A stretch of DNA of 64,000 nt from Psychrobacter sp. GP33 (lineage in GTDB: Bacteria > Pseudomonadota > Gammaproteobacteria > Pseudomonadales > Moraxellaceae): NCBI RefSeq assembly GCF_014119005.1, contig NZ_JACGYX010000002.1, forward strand, positions 62,001 to 126,000, given 5' to 3'. Shown piece after piece: positions 41,596 to 50,084 of the stretch (positions within the stretch are counted from its first letter, which is position 1; each line of letters starts with the position of its first letter). The position numbers and the translations under genes are program-made. Under the pieces are notes generated by a model, which ran no database searches, was not told the origin of the DNA, and saw nothing but the letters and a program-made list of their open reading frames with translations.

Positions 41596-42639
41596 TTATA
41601 ACCCCTGTACCAAGCGCTCTAAAAGCTCAATCGTACTTTCCTGTTTGACCAATGCCACACCTTGACCTGCCCATAGCGACTGATATTCAGCATCTTTACG
41701 CTGCACAGCTTCAGCACGCATAGTTTTGGTCATCGCATTAAGCTGCGGATAAGGCGGCAACGTATCTGTATCATCAAAAGCTGTAAAATCGCGCAGATAA
41801 TCATTGATCAAGGCACGGGCAGGCTTGCCGGAAAATAGCCGTGTCAGGCGTGTCTCCGTACTGCGCTTACCGTGACTGGCATCAAGCAAGGCTTGTTTAT
41901 AGCTGTCATTAATCGCGCATTTATCGGTGGTCAAAAATGCCGTGCCAACTTGCGCCAACTGCGCACCAGCGGTTTGTATCGCTTTAATATCTTGCCCGGT
42001 CATAATACCGCCTGCTGCTATCAGCGGAATATCGGTGCAAGCGCGCGTTTGACCAATTAAAGTCAGTAATCCCAACGGATCAGCAACCCCTTGCGCCAGC
42101 CAGCCGCCACGATGACCGCCAGCTTCCATCCCTTGCAGACATACTGCGTCTGCGCCAACTTCCGCCCACGCTTGCGCCTCTAAAGGATGATTTGCTGTGC
42201 CAATCACGCACGTGCCAAGCTGCTGTAAGCGTTGCACGTGTTCGGCGCTAATAATACCAAAGGTAAAGCTGGCAACCGGCACTGGATTGTCATACAGCAC
42301 CTGTAATTGCTCCGCAAAATTTTGCGCCGGTCGTTTGGGTAAGTCTATGTCTATATCTTTTTCTTGATAATATTGGCTCAACCACGCAGGAACGGCACTG
42401 TCCAAAGTAGTACAGTCGTGCTCAGACAACACCATCAAATTAATCATAAAAGGGCGGTCAGTGAGTGTTTTCATCGTATTAATTTGATTGCTTAAAGCAT
42501 CTGGTGTTGTCATGCCAGCTCCTAATGAGCCAAGCCCGCCAAAGTTACTGACCGTCGCTGCCAGCTCAGGCGTCGTTGCTCCTGCCATGGGCGCTTGAAT
42601 GATAGGATAGGTAAGTCCAAGGGTTTGTAATAATGTCAT
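41596..42639 (-). CDS. Nitronate monooxygenase family protein
   Basis: FMN-dependent TIM-barrel enzyme that oxidises nitroalkanes or propionate-3-nitronate. The N-terminus (LGLTYPIIQAPMAGATTPELA), FGIISAEHV and the phosphate-binding segment QGMEAGGHRGG and LIAAGGIMTGQD are intact, including the catalytic-region His. I chose ATG 42639 (347 aa), where AAGGA is eight bases upstream; the frame opens at 42681. It is divergent from the hydrolase gene. Confidence 0.92.
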   Translation of the reverse strand: MTLLQTLGLTYPIIQAPMAGATTPELAATVSNFGGLGSLGAGMTTPDALSNQINTMKTLTDRPFMINLMVLSEHDCTTLDSAVPAWLSQYYQEKDIDIDLPKRPAQNFAEQLQVLYDNPVPVASFTFGIISAEHVQRLQQLGTCVIGTANHPLEAQAWAEVGADAVCLQGMEAGGHRGGWLAQGVADPLGLLTLIGQTRACTDIPLIAAGGIMTGQDIKAIQTAGAQLAQVGTAFLTTDKCAINDSYKQALLDASHGKRSTETRLTRLFSGKPARALINDYLRDFTAFDDTDTLPPYPQLNAMTKTMRAEAVQRKDAEYQSLWAGQGVALVKQESTIELLERLVQGL

Positions 42640-42892
42640 CGCTTGTGTCCTTTTTTCATTGTCCATATGGGTGGTGTGCACTTTACTCTAGCAGCGCATG
42701 CCAAATGGGGCAATGTCTATAATGACTTAAGTTTAAGCACAAGATGCGCTTGTGCTAAGATTGCTCCCTTAAGTATTACCCCTTTTAAATAATCTCGGTA
42801 ACCTTAATAAAAGCGACCACAATGACACCAACCACAACGGTAAAAGATTGCTTGCCGTTATTTTTTGCCGCTTTAGCACAAGGAAAAGTTTT

Positions 42893-43840
42893 ATGTTATT
42901 AGCGCGTACCGGAATCGCTGCTCTACTCACCCTATCTATTGTCGCCTGTACTACGCCCAATACGGTCACGGTCGCCACTACCCAGCACTTGGTACAACAT
43001 GAACGCTTTAAATCCAGCTTGAAAACCAAAGCGTTGACTCTGACATCTGGTGAAAAAATCACTTATTTAGAAGGCGGCAACCTAGCTGGCGAGCCTTTAT
43101 TATTGATTCATGGCTTTGGCGGTAATAAAGATAACTTTACCCGAATTGCTGCGCGACTAGGCGACTATCATTTGATTATTCCCGACTTGCTCGGCTTTGG
43201 TCAGTCGAGTAAACCGCTAGAGGCTGACTATCGTGCTGATGCCCAAGCTGAGCGTTTACACGAGTTTTTACAGTCCAAACAGCTCGCATCCAATATTCAT
43301 ATCGGTGGTAATTCGATGGGCGGTGCCATCAGTGTCGCTTATGCCGCCATGTATCCTGACAGCGTTAAAAGCTTGTGGTTATTGGACAGCGCCGGTTTTT
43401 GGTCGGCAGGGCTGTATGATAGATATCAAAATGCTACCGCGGATAATAATCCACTCGTCGTCGCCAATACTAAGGAGTATTTTAAACTGTATAAATTAGT
43501 GATGAATAAGCCGCCTTTTATTCCAAAAACCGTGCAAGCGGTTTTTGCACAAGAGAATATCGCCAATCGCAATTTACAAACCAAAATCATCGAACAAATC
43601 GTGGAAGATAATGTGGAGACACGCGCCAAAATCGTCGCTGAATATAATATTCCCACTTTAATTGTTTGGGGACAAAAGGACCAAGTGATAAAGCTTGAAA
43701 CTGTGAATTTGATGGCTACATTGATGCCAACAGCGCAAATCATTACGATGCCGAAAATTGGTCATGTACCGATGATAGAGGCGGTAAAAGAGACGGCGAA
43801 GGATTATAAAAAGTTTCGGGCGGGGATTGAGTGTGAGTAG
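42893..43840 (+). CDS. Alpha/beta-hydrolase lipoprotein
   Basis: 315-aa hydrolase with a lipoprotein signal: a hydrophobic run followed by LSIVAC, so Cys is at about residue 19. The hydrolase core has HGFGGNKDN (oxyanion hole), the nucleophile elbow GGNSMGGAIS, an acid in VWGQKDQ and the catalytic His in IGHVPMIE. ATG 42893 has AAGGA upstream; the frame also opens at 42848. Lipid-anchored extracytoplasmic location suggests a lipase or esterase; substrate unknown. Confidence 0.9.
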   Translation: MLLARTGIAALLTLSIVACTTPNTVTVATTQHLVQHERFKSSLKTKALTLTSGEKITYLEGGNLAGEPLLLIHGFGGNKDNFTRIAARLGDYHLIIPDLLGFGQSSKPLEADYRADAQAERLHEFLQSKQLASNIHIGGNSMGGAISVAYAAMYPDSVKSLWLLDSAGFWSAGLYDRYQNATADNNPLVVANTKEYFKLYKLVMNKPPFIPKTVQAVFAQENIANRNLQTKIIEQIVEDNVETRAKIVAEYNIPTLIVWGQKDQVIKLETVNLMATLMPTAQIITMPKIGHVPMIEAVKETAKDYKKFRAGIECE

Positions 43841-43958
43841 TATGTGTTAGTTAAAATAAGCGTCTTTACTCTCATAGCTAAGCGATTCGACTTCATTCTA
43901 ATGTAGAATACAATGGTAAGATTTATTTATTTAATTAAACTATGTAACGAGCTATGAA

Positions 43959-44930
43959 ATGGATAAAATTCTACAAGAATATGATGAAGCGAAAAAACTA
44001 TTAGATAATATGGATAAAACTCTTAACTCTCTCATTGTTTCTTTACTTGAACAAAGAAACATTAAAGCACATCAAGTCCAAACTAGAGTTAAAGATAGAA
44101 AAAGTCTAGAAAATAAAATTATAAAAAAAAGCCAAAAATATAAAGCTTTAGATGAGATAACAGATATAGTTGGCGTTCGTATAATCACCTACTTTGAAGA
44201 TGAAGTTGATCAAATTGCTACTATGATTGAAGAAGAGTTCACGATAGATCAAGAAAATTCTGTTGATAAACGCAAAGTAGATAGTGATAAATTTGGCTAT
44301 AGAAGCTTACATTATGTCGCTAGTCTGAAAAAAGATAGGACTGAGCTAGCAGAATATTCTAATTATAAAGAACGAAAATTTGAGTTTCAAATTAGGAGTA
44401 TTTTGCAGCATTCATGGGCAGAGATTGAACATGATTTGGGTTATAAAGGAGAGTTTGAAATTCCTTCTACTGCAAAACGTACATTTTATAGAGTTGCAGC
44501 TCTCCTAGAGCAAGCAGATATTGAATTTGTAAAACTAAAGTTAACTATAGCAGAATATGAAAATAGTTTGAGTGAGGATATTAAAGTAAAGCCTAGTCAA
44601 ATTGAAATAAACAAAGCTTCATTAACTTCATTTATGAGAACAAATAATAATGTGATTAATTTTGAAGACAATGTATTTGTTAATGAATATGGTTTTGTTA
44701 TCACAGAGTTTGATGTTGATAGCTTTGCTCATGACAGACTAATAAACACAATCAAAGGCTTAGGTATTGAAAATATAAAACAGTTGGAAGAATTTTATTT
44801 AGAAAATGAAAGCTTGCTTAGAGAAAGTCTCAAATCTCTTTTTCAATCGATAAGTAATACTATCAGACGAGGTGATTCTGTGTTGATACTAATAAATTAT
44901 GCACTTCCTAAAGATATAATTCAGAAGTAG
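43959..44930 (+). CDS. Stand-alone RelA/SpoT synthetase-domain protein
   Basis: 323-aa protein whose first 170 residues form a RelA/SpoT nucleotidyltransferase domain. Visible motifs are VGVRIITYFEDE (71-82), the G-loop FGYRSLHYV (112-120), FEFQIRSILQ (141-150) and HSWAEIEHDLGYK (151-163). No hydrolase, TGS or ACT domain is present. The C-terminal 150 residues are mostly helical and not recognised. It may make (p)ppGpp or act as a toxic small alarmone synthetase or tRNA-CCA pyrophosphorylase, as some single-domain members do. It is clearly AT-rich relative to its flanks, with no evident antitoxin beside it, suggesting recent gain. Function is inferred. Confidence 0.82.
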   Translation: MDKILQEYDEAKKLLDNMDKTLNSLIVSLLEQRNIKAHQVQTRVKDRKSLENKIIKKSQKYKALDEITDIVGVRIITYFEDEVDQIATMIEEEFTIDQENSVDKRKVDSDKFGYRSLHYVASLKKDRTELAEYSNYKERKFEFQIRSILQHSWAEIEHDLGYKGEFEIPSTAKRTFYRVAALLEQADIEFVKLKLTIAEYENSLSEDIKVKPSQIEINKASLTSFMRTNNNVINFEDNVFVNEYGFVITEFDVDSFAHDRLINTIKGLGIENIKQLEEFYLENESLLRESLKSLFQSISNTIRRGDSVLILINYALPKDIIQK

Positions 44931-45033
44931 TACGATAAAAATATTAATACTCTTTCAAGTACAAAGCTTTTATCAAAGTTGTTCTGCTAATTATTAAAGA
45001 TTGTAACTCTACTTCGTCGCTACCTAATAGTTC

Positions 45034-45111
45034 GAAAATTGATCTACTATACAAAATAGATCAGTTTTCTCAACCATCAAAAAGATGCTACAGAAAGCTG
45101 ACCTATTTTTT
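45034..45111 (+). terminator. Terminator with an alternative hairpin
   Basis: TAGATCAGTTTTC (45057-45069) can pair with GAAAGCTGACCTA (45093-45105), which is followed by TTTTTT: a Rho-independent terminator for the RelA-like gene. The same middle arm also pairs with GAAAATTGATCTA (45034-45046). The two hairpins exclude each other, like an attenuator. Confidence 0.6.
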
Positions 45112-45189
45112 ATAAGGCTAACTGCTTAGCTTAACTACTCAATTCAACTGCAACAACCCTTTCGCATTCATCAACAGCTCAACCACACC

Positions 45190-45732
45190 TTAACCCATCG
45201 GCGGCCACGGACGATCTTTATCGCCATCTATCCATTCAGCCACATAGCCAGTCGGTGGCAATTCCCAATCTGCTTTACCTAAAGCCGCAAATACCCGAGC
45301 AGTCTCAATTACTTTTCCGCGCTCAGTCACGCCTGTTCGTAGTAACGCCGATGAGCACGGTTTGCCTTTAACCCACATCGACTGTTCAACATATATCCAG
45401 CGCGTATCAAATCCGACGATATGCGTTTTCATGATGACCTTATCAAAGGCGCGAATCCGCTTGCGATACTGAATAGTGCTGCCAGCGACCACCAATCCCC
45501 AACGCTGCTTTAACAGCTGTGTCCCAAGTCCGCTTCGAACCGCAAAATCCGTGCGCCCCAAGTCATAAAGGGTTAGCACCCGCCCGTTATTCATCTCTAA
45601 AAAATTATCAATGTCTGTCAAATGACAGCGTAATGTAATCTCACTGACCGCATCAACGGCAAGCGTATTGCCTTTTTTAGCTTGTAGTGCAGCGTGGGTA
45701 ATGGTCGTGGCATAACGAAGAAAAGGATACAT
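45190..45732 (-). CDS. Hotdog-fold acyl-CoA thioesterase family protein
   Basis: 180-aa single-domain hotdog protein: MYPFLRYATTITHAAL at the N-terminus, TDIDNFLEMNNGRVLTLYDLGR (containing the conserved D-x-x-x-x-N/H-NN motif) and the beta strands typical of thioesterases. The family member resembles THEM6-like proteins. I chose ATG 45732 over the longer frame to 45816, because the family start is MYPF. It follows the YheT-like hydrolase gene by about 65 bp on the same strand. Substrate unknown. Confidence 0.82.
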   Translation of the reverse strand: MYPFLRYATTITHAALQAKKGNTLAVDAVSEITLRCHLTDIDNFLEMNNGRVLTLYDLGRTDFAVRSGLGTQLLKQRWGLVVAGSTIQYRKRIRAFDKVIMKTHIVGFDTRWIYVEQSMWVKGKPCSSALLRTGVTERGKVIETARVFAALGKADWELPPTGYVAEWIDGDKDRPWPPMG

Positions 45733-45796
45733 AGCAACTCTCTTTTTTATACTTATATTTCTGGATGATTCAATAACGATATCTTGTCTGTATTTT

Positions 45797-46780
45797 TTAA
45801 TACTGTGAAGCGACATCTTTAAAAAAACGTATTGCCGTTTTTGGTAGCCACTCTAAGTTAAACTTACGATCTTGATAATCTAAAAAGCCAATATGTCCTC
45901 CATGCTGAGTATTTAGCAACGTAACGTTGTCAGACACATCGCCCGGCGTTGCCACTGCACCCAAAAACGGGTCATCTTTGGCACTGATTACTAAGGTCGG
46001 CTTGGCAATATGAATCAGGTGCGGTAGGGCAGAGGCTTTATTATAATAGTCATTTTTGGAGCGATAGCCATGGCGCGGTGCGGTAAAAATATTGTCGAAC
46101 TCGCTGATAAGATTGGTCGCTTTAACGGCTTTAATTTCCTCTTCAGTGAGGTTGTTATCAATGGCTTTTTGGATAATCGGGTGCAGCAGATAAGGGGTGT
46201 AAATACGCCTACCGACAAAACGCTCCATCGCCAGTGATGAAGACAGTAAATCAACCGGCGCTGAGACCACAACCGCCGCAGCGCAAACAGCTTTTTCGTT
46301 ATAATCGCTCATATATTTCGCCAGCGCATTGCCACCTAATGAGACGCCAATACCGTAGATCGTGCTGTATTTGCGCGCTAAATATTGCAATGAGTGCTCA
46401 AGCTCTTTGGTATCACCCGCATCATAAAATACTGAGCCTTTAATGGGTACGCCGCCACAACTGCGGAAATGAGCGACTACAAAATGCCAGCCTTGCGCAT
46501 GCGCGGCATAGGCAAGCGTGCGCGCATAATGGCTATTACTACTGCCTTCCATCCCATGAAACACCACCACCAGCGGCTTATGATATTTATCATCGGACAG
46601 CACAATATCGTTGGTATCATAAAAATCATAAGCGACCTCGCTTTCATTTAGCGAGTCTTTGACCAGTTCGCGCCGATATAGAGGAACATCAGGGGCGATA
46701 AATTTAGGTAAAATCGTTTGTAAATGCGCGTTCGCCAGCCAAAAAGGTGGCTTAAATTCAGTATAAGTAAAGATAGTCAT
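45797..46780 (-). CDS. YheT-family alpha/beta hydrolase
   Basis: 327-aa hydrolase: N-terminal FKPPFWLANAHLQTILPKF is the YheT hallmark, FHGMEGSSNSHYARTLAYAA the oxyanion region, IGVSLGGNALAKY the nucleophile elbow, SAKDDPFLG the acid and GGHIGFLDY the catalytic His. Family members are esterases of poorly known substrate. It is probably co-transcribed with the following thioesterase gene. Confidence 0.9.
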   Translation of the reverse strand: MTIFTYTEFKPPFWLANAHLQTILPKFIAPDVPLYRRELVKDSLNESEVAYDFYDTNDIVLSDDKYHKPLVVVFHGMEGSSNSHYARTLAYAAHAQGWHFVVAHFRSCGGVPIKGSVFYDAGDTKELEHSLQYLARKYSTIYGIGVSLGGNALAKYMSDYNEKAVCAAAVVVSAPVDLLSSSLAMERFVGRRIYTPYLLHPIIQKAIDNNLTEEEIKAVKATNLISEFDNIFTAPRHGYRSKNDYYNKASALPHLIHIAKPTLVISAKDDPFLGAVATPGDVSDNVTLLNTQHGGHIGFLDYQDRKFNLEWLPKTAIRFFKDVASQY

Positions 46781-46894
46781 AACAAAGCATCAAATAGTAT
46801 TAAGTAGTTAGAAATGGGAGTAAGTGCATCAATTAACAAGTATTATGTACATTTAAACGTTAATAGTCACCAACACTATCAACCATAAATGATA

Positions 46895-46910
46895 AGTTTC
46901 ACGTGAAACG
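46895..46910. promoter_or_regulatory. parS site 11
   Basis: AGTTTCACGTGAAACG, between yigZ and the YheT-like gene; perfect core. Confidence 0.85.
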
Positions 46911-46944
46911 TAAGTTTAATGTTTAAAGACCTAATTAGAATTAA

Positions 46945-47544
46945 TTACTCCTCAGCTGACAAGACTTTACCAGCCATCGCCAATTCAGTTTTCAATAGGT
47001 CAATGTCTCGCTTGGCGATGGTAACGGTTAACAGCACTTGCTTATCATAAGCCACGTTATCAATCGTCCCGTTTAAACGCTCAACTACATAGCGGCACTG
47101 CGCTTCGGTCGCGAACTCTGCTTGAATATTTACTTGGGTCATTGGTACATAAGGGCATAAAATCATCTGATCAACTGCCGCTTGCGCAGAACCGGCATAG
47201 GCGCGCGTCAGTCCACCTGCACCCAACTTAATGCCACCAAAGTAGCGCACCACAATGATAATAATATTACCAATCGATTTGTGTTGCAGCACATTTAATA
47301 TCGGGCGACCTGCCGTGCCGTTTGGCTCACCATCATCATCAAAGCCAGCACTGGTGGTATTATTAGGGTCACCAATGATATACGCCCAGCACCAATGACG
47401 GGCATCAGCATATTGTCCGCGCAATTGTTCCACGTGAAACATTGCTTGCTCTCTCGAAGTGACAGGATAAGCATAAGCAATAAATGCTGACTTTTTAATC
47501 TCAAGACGGGCGCTAACGGGCTGTTGTAAGGTTTGATAACTCAT
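46945..47544 (-). CDS. yigZ: YigZ/IMPACT family protein
   Basis: 199-aa protein with an N-terminal IMPACT domain (IKKSAFIAYAYPVTSREQA; HWCWAYIIGDP; DDGEPNGTAGRPIL) and a C-terminal ferredoxin-like domain. This family may affect translation or ribosome function; its biochemical activity is not firmly known. Its DNA contains a parS site (47426-47441) that encodes A-M-F-H-V-E-Q-L. Confidence 0.92.
   Translation of the reverse strand: MSYQTLQQPVSARLEIKKSAFIAYAYPVTSREQAMFHVEQLRGQYADARHWCWAYIIGDPNNTTSAGFDDDGEPNGTAGRPILNVLQHKSIGNIIIIVVRYFGGIKLGAGGLTRAYAGSAQAAVDQMILCPYVPMTQVNIQAEFATEAQCRYVVERLNGTIDNVAYDKQVLLTVTIAKRDIDLLKTELAMAGKVLSAEE
47426..47441. promoter_or_regulatory. parS site 12 (in yigZ)
   Basis: TGTTCCACGTGAAACA; fits TGTTNCACGTGAAACA. 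Confidence 0.85.
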
Positions 47545-47697
47545 AGGTCATTTAGGATCTAGTAATTTATTTAGAATCTAGTAATTCGTTTAGGGTCTAG
47601 GTGGAATATGCTAAACTTATAGCCATATCACTGCTTGCCATATTGGACGCAGTGCTCACCGTATTCTCCACTATAGCAATTGATGGTAGCAAATAGC

Positions 47698-48402
47698 ATG
47701 CGTTTAGATAAATTTATTAGTAAAGCCACTGAACTTTCCCGTAAAGAAGCCAAAAAAATCCTGCACGCGGGCGAAGTCACCGTCAACGATAGCGTGACTA
47801 AAGACGTCGGCTTGCACGTTGATATCGAAAACGATGACATCGTTTGGGCAGGCGAGCCGCTATCGGTCGCCACTGGCAATCGTTATATTTTATTGCATAA
47901 GCCAGAAGGCTTTGAATGTACCCTAAAAGTAAAAGAGCACCCAATCGTTACCGAACTGATTGCCGTACCTGAGCTTGGCAACTTACGTATCGCCGGTCGG
48001 TTGGACGTCGATACCACAGGCGCACTGTTAATCAGTGATGATGGCAAATGGTTGCACCGCGTAACCAGCCCTAAGCATGAACACGCCAAAATCTATGAAC
48101 TGACGTTAGCAGATGCGATGGATGAAACGAAGCAAGCCAATGCTGTTGCAGAAGTTGCTCAAGGTATTTTGCTAGAAGGCGACCATGAAGAAACCAAGCC
48201 TGCCGTATTAGAATTTATTGATGCAACCCATGCTCGTTTAACGTTAGAGCAAGGCAAATACCATCAAGTCAAACGTATGATGGGTTATTTTGGCAACCGT
48301 GTTACTGAGCTGCATCGTGCTAGTGTTGGTCATATTACTTTAGACGGCTTAGAGAAGGGCGACAGTCGCTTTTTAACCCCAGAAGAAGTGGCGAAATTTT
48401 AG
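47698..48402 (+). CDS. rsuA: RsuA-family 16S rRNA pseudouridine synthase
   Basis: 234 aa. An S4 RNA-binding domain (MRLDKFISKATELSRKEAKK, about residues 1-55) precedes the catalytic domain with the conserved Asp in GRLDVDTTGALLISDDG. HQVKRMMGYFGNRV is the family's C-terminal motif. RsuA makes pseudouridine 516 in 16S rRNA; RluB/E/F-like specificities cannot be wholly excluded. I chose ATG 47698, the family start, over TTG 47680. A strong terminator follows. Confidence 0.9.
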   Translation: MRLDKFISKATELSRKEAKKILHAGEVTVNDSVTKDVGLHVDIENDDIVWAGEPLSVATGNRYILLHKPEGFECTLKVKEHPIVTELIAVPELGNLRIAGRLDVDTTGALLISDDGKWLHRVTSPKHEHAKIYELTLADAMDETKQANAVAEVAQGILLEGDHEETKPAVLEFIDATHARLTLEQGKYHQVKRMMGYFGNRVTELHRASVGHITLDGLEKGDSRFLTPEEVAKF

Positions 48403-48451
48403 TCATTTAAATATTAAGAACAAGCAAAGCTAATGCAGTGCGTTTAATATC

Positions 48452-48499
48452 AAAAATTAGTATAAAAATTAGTATAAAAATTAGTATAAAAATTAGTAT
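48452..48499. repeat. 12-bp tandem repeat, four copies
   Basis: Four exact head-to-tail copies of AAAAATTAGTAT directly in front of the rsuA terminator hairpin. Confidence 0.95.
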
Positions 48500-48502
48500 A
48501 AA

Positions 48503-48551
48503 AATAGCGGTAGCCATTTTCTAATCTGAATAATGGCTACCGTTATTTTTT
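48503..48551 (+). terminator. rsuA terminator
   Basis: AATAGCGGTAGCCATT and AATGGCTACCGTTATT make a stem of about 15 bp with a 13-base loop, followed by a T run. Confidence 0.9.
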
Positions 48552-48738
48552 TATCTATTAATAGTATTGGTCTTAATTTTTTAAAGTTTTATAAATTGGC
48601 TCTGTTGCCTGTCTCTTAAACTTAAGTAGCAGTTTTGCAAAATTAATGCCTTATCCCGACCGACCATTTCATGATGTGATACAGTCGCTCTCAAATTACT
48701 TAATCTACTTTTTTACATACTATTCTAAATTTATTGCT

Positions 48739-48790
48739 GAAACTGAAACTGAAACTGAAACTGAAACTGAAACTGAAACTGAAACTGAAA
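48739..48790. repeat. Hexanucleotide repeat GAAACT, eight copies
   Basis: Eight uninterrupted GAAACT units (48739-48786) plus GAAA. The tract lies about 60 bp before the start codon of the DsbC-like gene, in its promoter/leader zone, so slippage could alter promoter spacing. Confidence 0.95.
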
Positions 48791-48846
48791 ATAGTAACTG
48801 AAGCTAAAGATTTTTAAAATAGTATAAAAATGATAGGACTGTTGTT

Positions 48847-49935
48847 GTGAAATTATCTGTATCGAATTCTTCTGTATTAAATCTGCCTATATTAAAGGCT
48901 GCCAGTATTATTAGCGCCATTTTATTTGCAACCACGGCTTGTGCGCAGTCGCCGCAAACAGTGAATGTGAGTAAAACTCAAAGCGTTCAAAGTAGTGCTG
49001 TAGCCACTAAATTAAGCGCGAACGTTGATAGCAAATTGCGCCAAGTCTTAAAGCAAGCCGGTATCAAAGCGCAGATTACCTCTATTGTGGCATCAAATTT
49101 ACCAAATATGTATCAAGTCAATTTGGTGGGGCAGCCACCGCTGCATATTAGCGCTGATGGCAAATACGTCATTCAAGGTAACTTGCAAAAAAACCCAAGT
49201 AAGCGCCAAGTGACTAAAATACCCGCACGTAGTACCAGCGCGCAAATCGGTATGCCAGTGAGCACCGTAGTTAAATCTGACATGCTTGCCAATATGAGTG
49301 CACTCAAAAACATGAGTGCCAAAACACCGTTTTTCTATACCGCCATTCCGGGGGTGATTTGGGGTGCAACGCTTGAGGGTGTACCATTTTTAATATCGGA
49401 TGACGCGCAATATGTGACTGATGGCGAAATATCAGTGATTGAAAACGGTCAATTTACCGGACTCGATACTAATTTTGAAAAACGTAAAAACCAATCGGTA
49501 TTTAAGAGTTTAGATGAATCGCAGCTTATTACTTATCCAGCAACCAGCCCTGAAAAAGCAGTTATTTATGTGGCAACCGATGTTAACTGTCCTTATTGCC
49601 GCATGTTACACAAGCAAATGAGCGCGCTAAATAAAAAGGGCGTGACCGTCAAGACGATTGGCTATCCTATCTATGAGCAATCGCCTGAGCAAATGCGTGG
49701 TATCTGGTGCCAAACTAGTGATGCCAGCCGTCGTAATGCCTTAGATAAGGCGATGCTCAGCGGACAAATGACAGCGGCTCCAGCAAGCTGTAAAGCCAAT
49801 CATGTGACTCCGAACCGCGAAAAAGCGGCCGGGCTTGCCGTGGTTGCGACCCCAGCTATTTTCCGTGATGATGGTGTGTTATTTCAAGCCAGCTTTGAGA
49901 GTCCTGAATTTTTAGAGTTTTTAGGGCTACAATAG
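48847..49935 (+). CDS. DsbC-like periplasmic thiol-disulfide protein
   Basis: 362-aa exported protein. After an N-terminal signal peptide (LKAASIISAILFATTACA) come two related N-terminal segments (about residues 45-105 and 160-200, each with an I-x-x-x-G-x-Y-V-x-x-G pattern typical of the DsbC dimerisation domain). The C-terminal thioredoxin fold has the active site C248-PY-C251 (NCPYCRML) and the cis-Pro TPAIF. DsbC isomerases are about 230 aa; the extra length is in the duplicated N-terminal part. GTG start with AGGA upstream. DsbB is also in this window (60.3 kb). Confidence 0.85.
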   Translation: MKLSVSNSSVLNLPILKAASIISAILFATTACAQSPQTVNVSKTQSVQSSAVATKLSANVDSKLRQVLKQAGIKAQITSIVASNLPNMYQVNLVGQPPLHISADGKYVIQGNLQKNPSKRQVTKIPARSTSAQIGMPVSTVVKSDMLANMSALKNMSAKTPFFYTAIPGVIWGATLEGVPFLISDDAQYVTDGEISVIENGQFTGLDTNFEKRKNQSVFKSLDESQLITYPATSPEKAVIYVATDVNCPYCRMLHKQMSALNKKGVTVKTIGYPIYEQSPEQMRGIWCQTSDASRRNALDKAMLSGQMTAAPASCKANHVTPNREKAAGLAVVATPAIFRDDGVLFQASFESPEFLEFLGLQ

Positions 49936-49985
49936 GCATTTATTGGTAAGTATTTATTAAATAGATATTAAGCTCGCTCTAAACG

Positions 49986-50026
49986 AAAACCGCCGGGTCA
50001 ATTCTCATTGATGCAGCGGTTTTTTA
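49986..50026 (+). terminator. Terminator after the DsbC-like gene
   Basis: AAAACCGC and GCGGTTTTTT with a loop of about 20 bases. Confidence 0.7.
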
Positions 50027-50084
50027 ATGGCTGATAGGTGGTAATTCATAGCAGGGTTTAGGACAAAGGCTTTTAGCAAAAGAT

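Larger units (their letters stand above)
48403..48846. other. Intergenic region with two tandem repeats
   Basis: 444 bp that hold four 12-bp repeats, the rsuA terminator, a hexanucleotide repeat and, presumably, the promoter of the DsbC-like gene. An ATG frame 48646-48801 reads through the hexamer repeat as Glu-Thr pairs but lacks a ribosome site; I do not annotate it. Confidence 0.5.

Noticed and set aside
48598-48660. Stretch beginning GGCTCTGTTGC that recalls an insertion-sequence end
   Set aside because: No matching opposite end, target duplication or transposase frame.
48739-48790. Repeat tract as a CRISPR array
   Set aside because: Units are six bases with no spacers.
48646-48801. 51-codon frame that ends in eight Glu-Thr pairs through the GAAACT repeat
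   Set aside because: No ribosome site, unusual composition and most of it is simple repeat; more likely chance.
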